Shown here piece by piece: positions 36,796 to 37,460 of a stretch of 37,460 nt of DNA (positions within the stretch are counted from its first letter, which is position 1; the number at the start of each line of letters is the position of its first letter). A program made the translations under genes and the position numbers. This stretch comes from an uncultured Porphyromonadaceae bacterium (GTDB lineage Bacteria; Bacteroidota; Bacteroidia; Bacteroidales; Muribaculaceae). The notes below the pieces were generated by a model. That model was not told the DNA's origin and did no database searches. It saw only the letters and a list, made by a program, of their open reading frames with translations. Location: assembly GCA_902495245.1 (NCBI GenBank), contig CABUWI010000015.1:1-37460 (forward strand). Direction: 5' to 3'.

Positions 36796-37167
36796 TCAAA
36801 ATTGTTTATCAGGCATTCTCGTCTTCTTGCGTTTTATAGCATTCGTAATTACGAATGTGAGCAATGCTATTGAATGGATTGTGTTTATGAGCACCGCATA
36901 AAACCACCATGTCATTCCGGCTCCGTATCGACTGTTAAAGACAAGATTGTAAGTTAATATCGCATTATAGACAATCATCACAATCAAATTGCCATAAGCA
37001 ACTCTCGGTCTTACCCTATGACACAGCCAAGTCGATAACAGCGACAGCGCATAAGCACCGCCAAGCAAAGCAGTATCTTCACTCCACACCTCGGATATGC
37101 AACACCCGACCATAAGAAGAAATAACACTCCCCACGCTATCCAAAATCGTTTATCGGTCAGTTTCAT
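36796..37167 (-). CDS. Small four-helix membrane protein, unknown
   Basis: A 123-residue protein with four hydrophobic segments: FWIAWGVLFLLMVGCCI, LLGGAYALSLLSTWLC, LIVMIVYNAILTYNLVF and WWFYAVLINTIHSIALLTFVI, with a Lys/Arg-rich C-terminus (KRKKTR). This indicates a polytopic inner membrane protein with a cytoplasmic tail. I do not recognise a family. ATG 37167 is chosen; ATG 37179 is also possible. Either way it overlaps the stop of the upstream gene by 17-29 bases, implying co-transcription. Its base composition is AT-rich relative to the rest of the window. Confidence 0.6.
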   Translation of the reverse strand: MKLTDKRFWIAWGVLFLLMVGCCISEVWSEDTALLGGAYALSLLSTWLCHRVRPRVAYGNLIVMIVYNAILTYNLVFNSRYGAGMTWWFYAVLINTIHSIALLTFVITNAIKRKKTRMPDKQF

Positions 37168-37460
37168 CTCCAGAATCATTTTCAAGAGAATACTTTTTGT
37201 ACGCGTCTACTCTATCAGAATCACAACCCCATTTCCAGGACTTATTTTTAGAATTGTAACAATAATTCTCATCCGGACCGAATGTGACGGTCAGCCAATA
37301 AAAGCCGTCTTTTCTTGGTTCGTAATAGAAAATATAGCCCTTGTATTCATAGGTCTCATTAATTTCCTCGAAAGGAGTTCCTATCTCATTAAGTCCGATT
37401 GGTAGCCTGTTATTCATTTTTTGAAAATCATCAATCATTACGATAATTTCATTTCCCACA
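37151..37460 (-). CDS. Hypothetical protein, cut by window edge
   Basis: At least 102 residues are encoded; a GTG at 37459 could be a start but the frame probably continues beyond the edge. The visible part is soluble and aromatic-rich: NNRLPIGLNEIGTPF, ETYEYKGYIFYYEPRKDGFY, WLTVTFGPDENYCYNSKNKS. The WGCDSDRVDAYKKYSLEND end is hydrophilic. It resembles small proteins annotated only as hypothetical in accessory regions; no function is proposed. It is upstream of, and overlaps, the small membrane protein gene. Confidence 0.55.
   Translation of the reverse strand, partial: VGNEIIVMIDDFQKMNNRLPIGLNEIGTPFEEINETYEYKGYIFYYEPRKDGFYWLTVTFGPDENYCYNSKNKSWKWGCDSDRVDAYKKYSLENDSGDETDR

Overview
The window looks like a chromosomal segment of a Bacteroidales gut bacterium, and the Muribaculaceae are my best guess. 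Three things support this. The -7 promoter element TAnnTTTGC, often with TTTG 19-20 nt upstream, recurs before genes, and Shine-Dalgarno sites are not evident. The gene order (DUF6242 lipoprotein, DUF6089 barrel, uppS, bamA, several ompH/skp) and fused secDF are typical of Bacteroidota. Families largely confined to this phylum (DUF4831, a T9SS-type C-terminal tail, Bacteroidetes-type HigA) are present. Most of the window is GC-rich. Two stretches, about 19.25-23.3 kb and 36.6-37.46 kb, are visibly AT-richer.

Layout. At 1-72 is the start of an exported protein on the minus strand with a long upstream leader. At 0.4-4.8 kb is a surface-glycan cluster: three glycosyltransferases, a Stealth-family phosphotransferase and a LicD-like phosphotransferase. 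At 4.9-9.3 kb a minus-strand operon runs nnr, a DUF4831 exported protein, a DUF389 membrane protein and a frameshifted HigA-like antitoxin. At 9.3-10.2 kb is an unusual segment bounded by inverted AT-rich arrays that abut two outward promoters; it holds one doubtful small gene. At 10.2-13.7 kb are cdaA (c-di-AMP synthase), overlapping a UvrD/PcrA helicase, and a small DUF4405-like membrane protein. At 13.7-19.1 kb is hisS, an AlkD-like HEAT protein, an LpxL-like acyltransferase and mutS, all minus.

At 19.2-23.7 kb is an AT-richer two-gene unit: a 992-residue secreted Ig-like/RCC1-propeller protein and a PD40-propeller lipoprotein. It is preceded by a good promoter and a leader of about 375 nt predicted to fold into several strong hairpins. 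At 24.0-25.2 kb is recA, then a ThiE-like barrel protein and secDF up to 28.7 kb. A 154-bp double-hairpin repeat occurs twice, right after the stop codons of recA and of the last ompH. At 29.2-36.6 kb is the envelope biogenesis operon: DUF6242 lipoprotein, DUF6089 barrel, uppS, bamA and three ompH/skp paralogs. The window ends with two small AT-rich genes of unknown function, the last one cut by the edge.

The parts with the best chance of being new are the structured leader at 23258-23632, the paired nested-palindrome repeats with their shared TAAGTTAGCGACATT end, and the AT-rich arrays set against the nnr and cdaA promoters. No tRNA, rRNA, CRISPR array, transposase or integrase gene was recognised.
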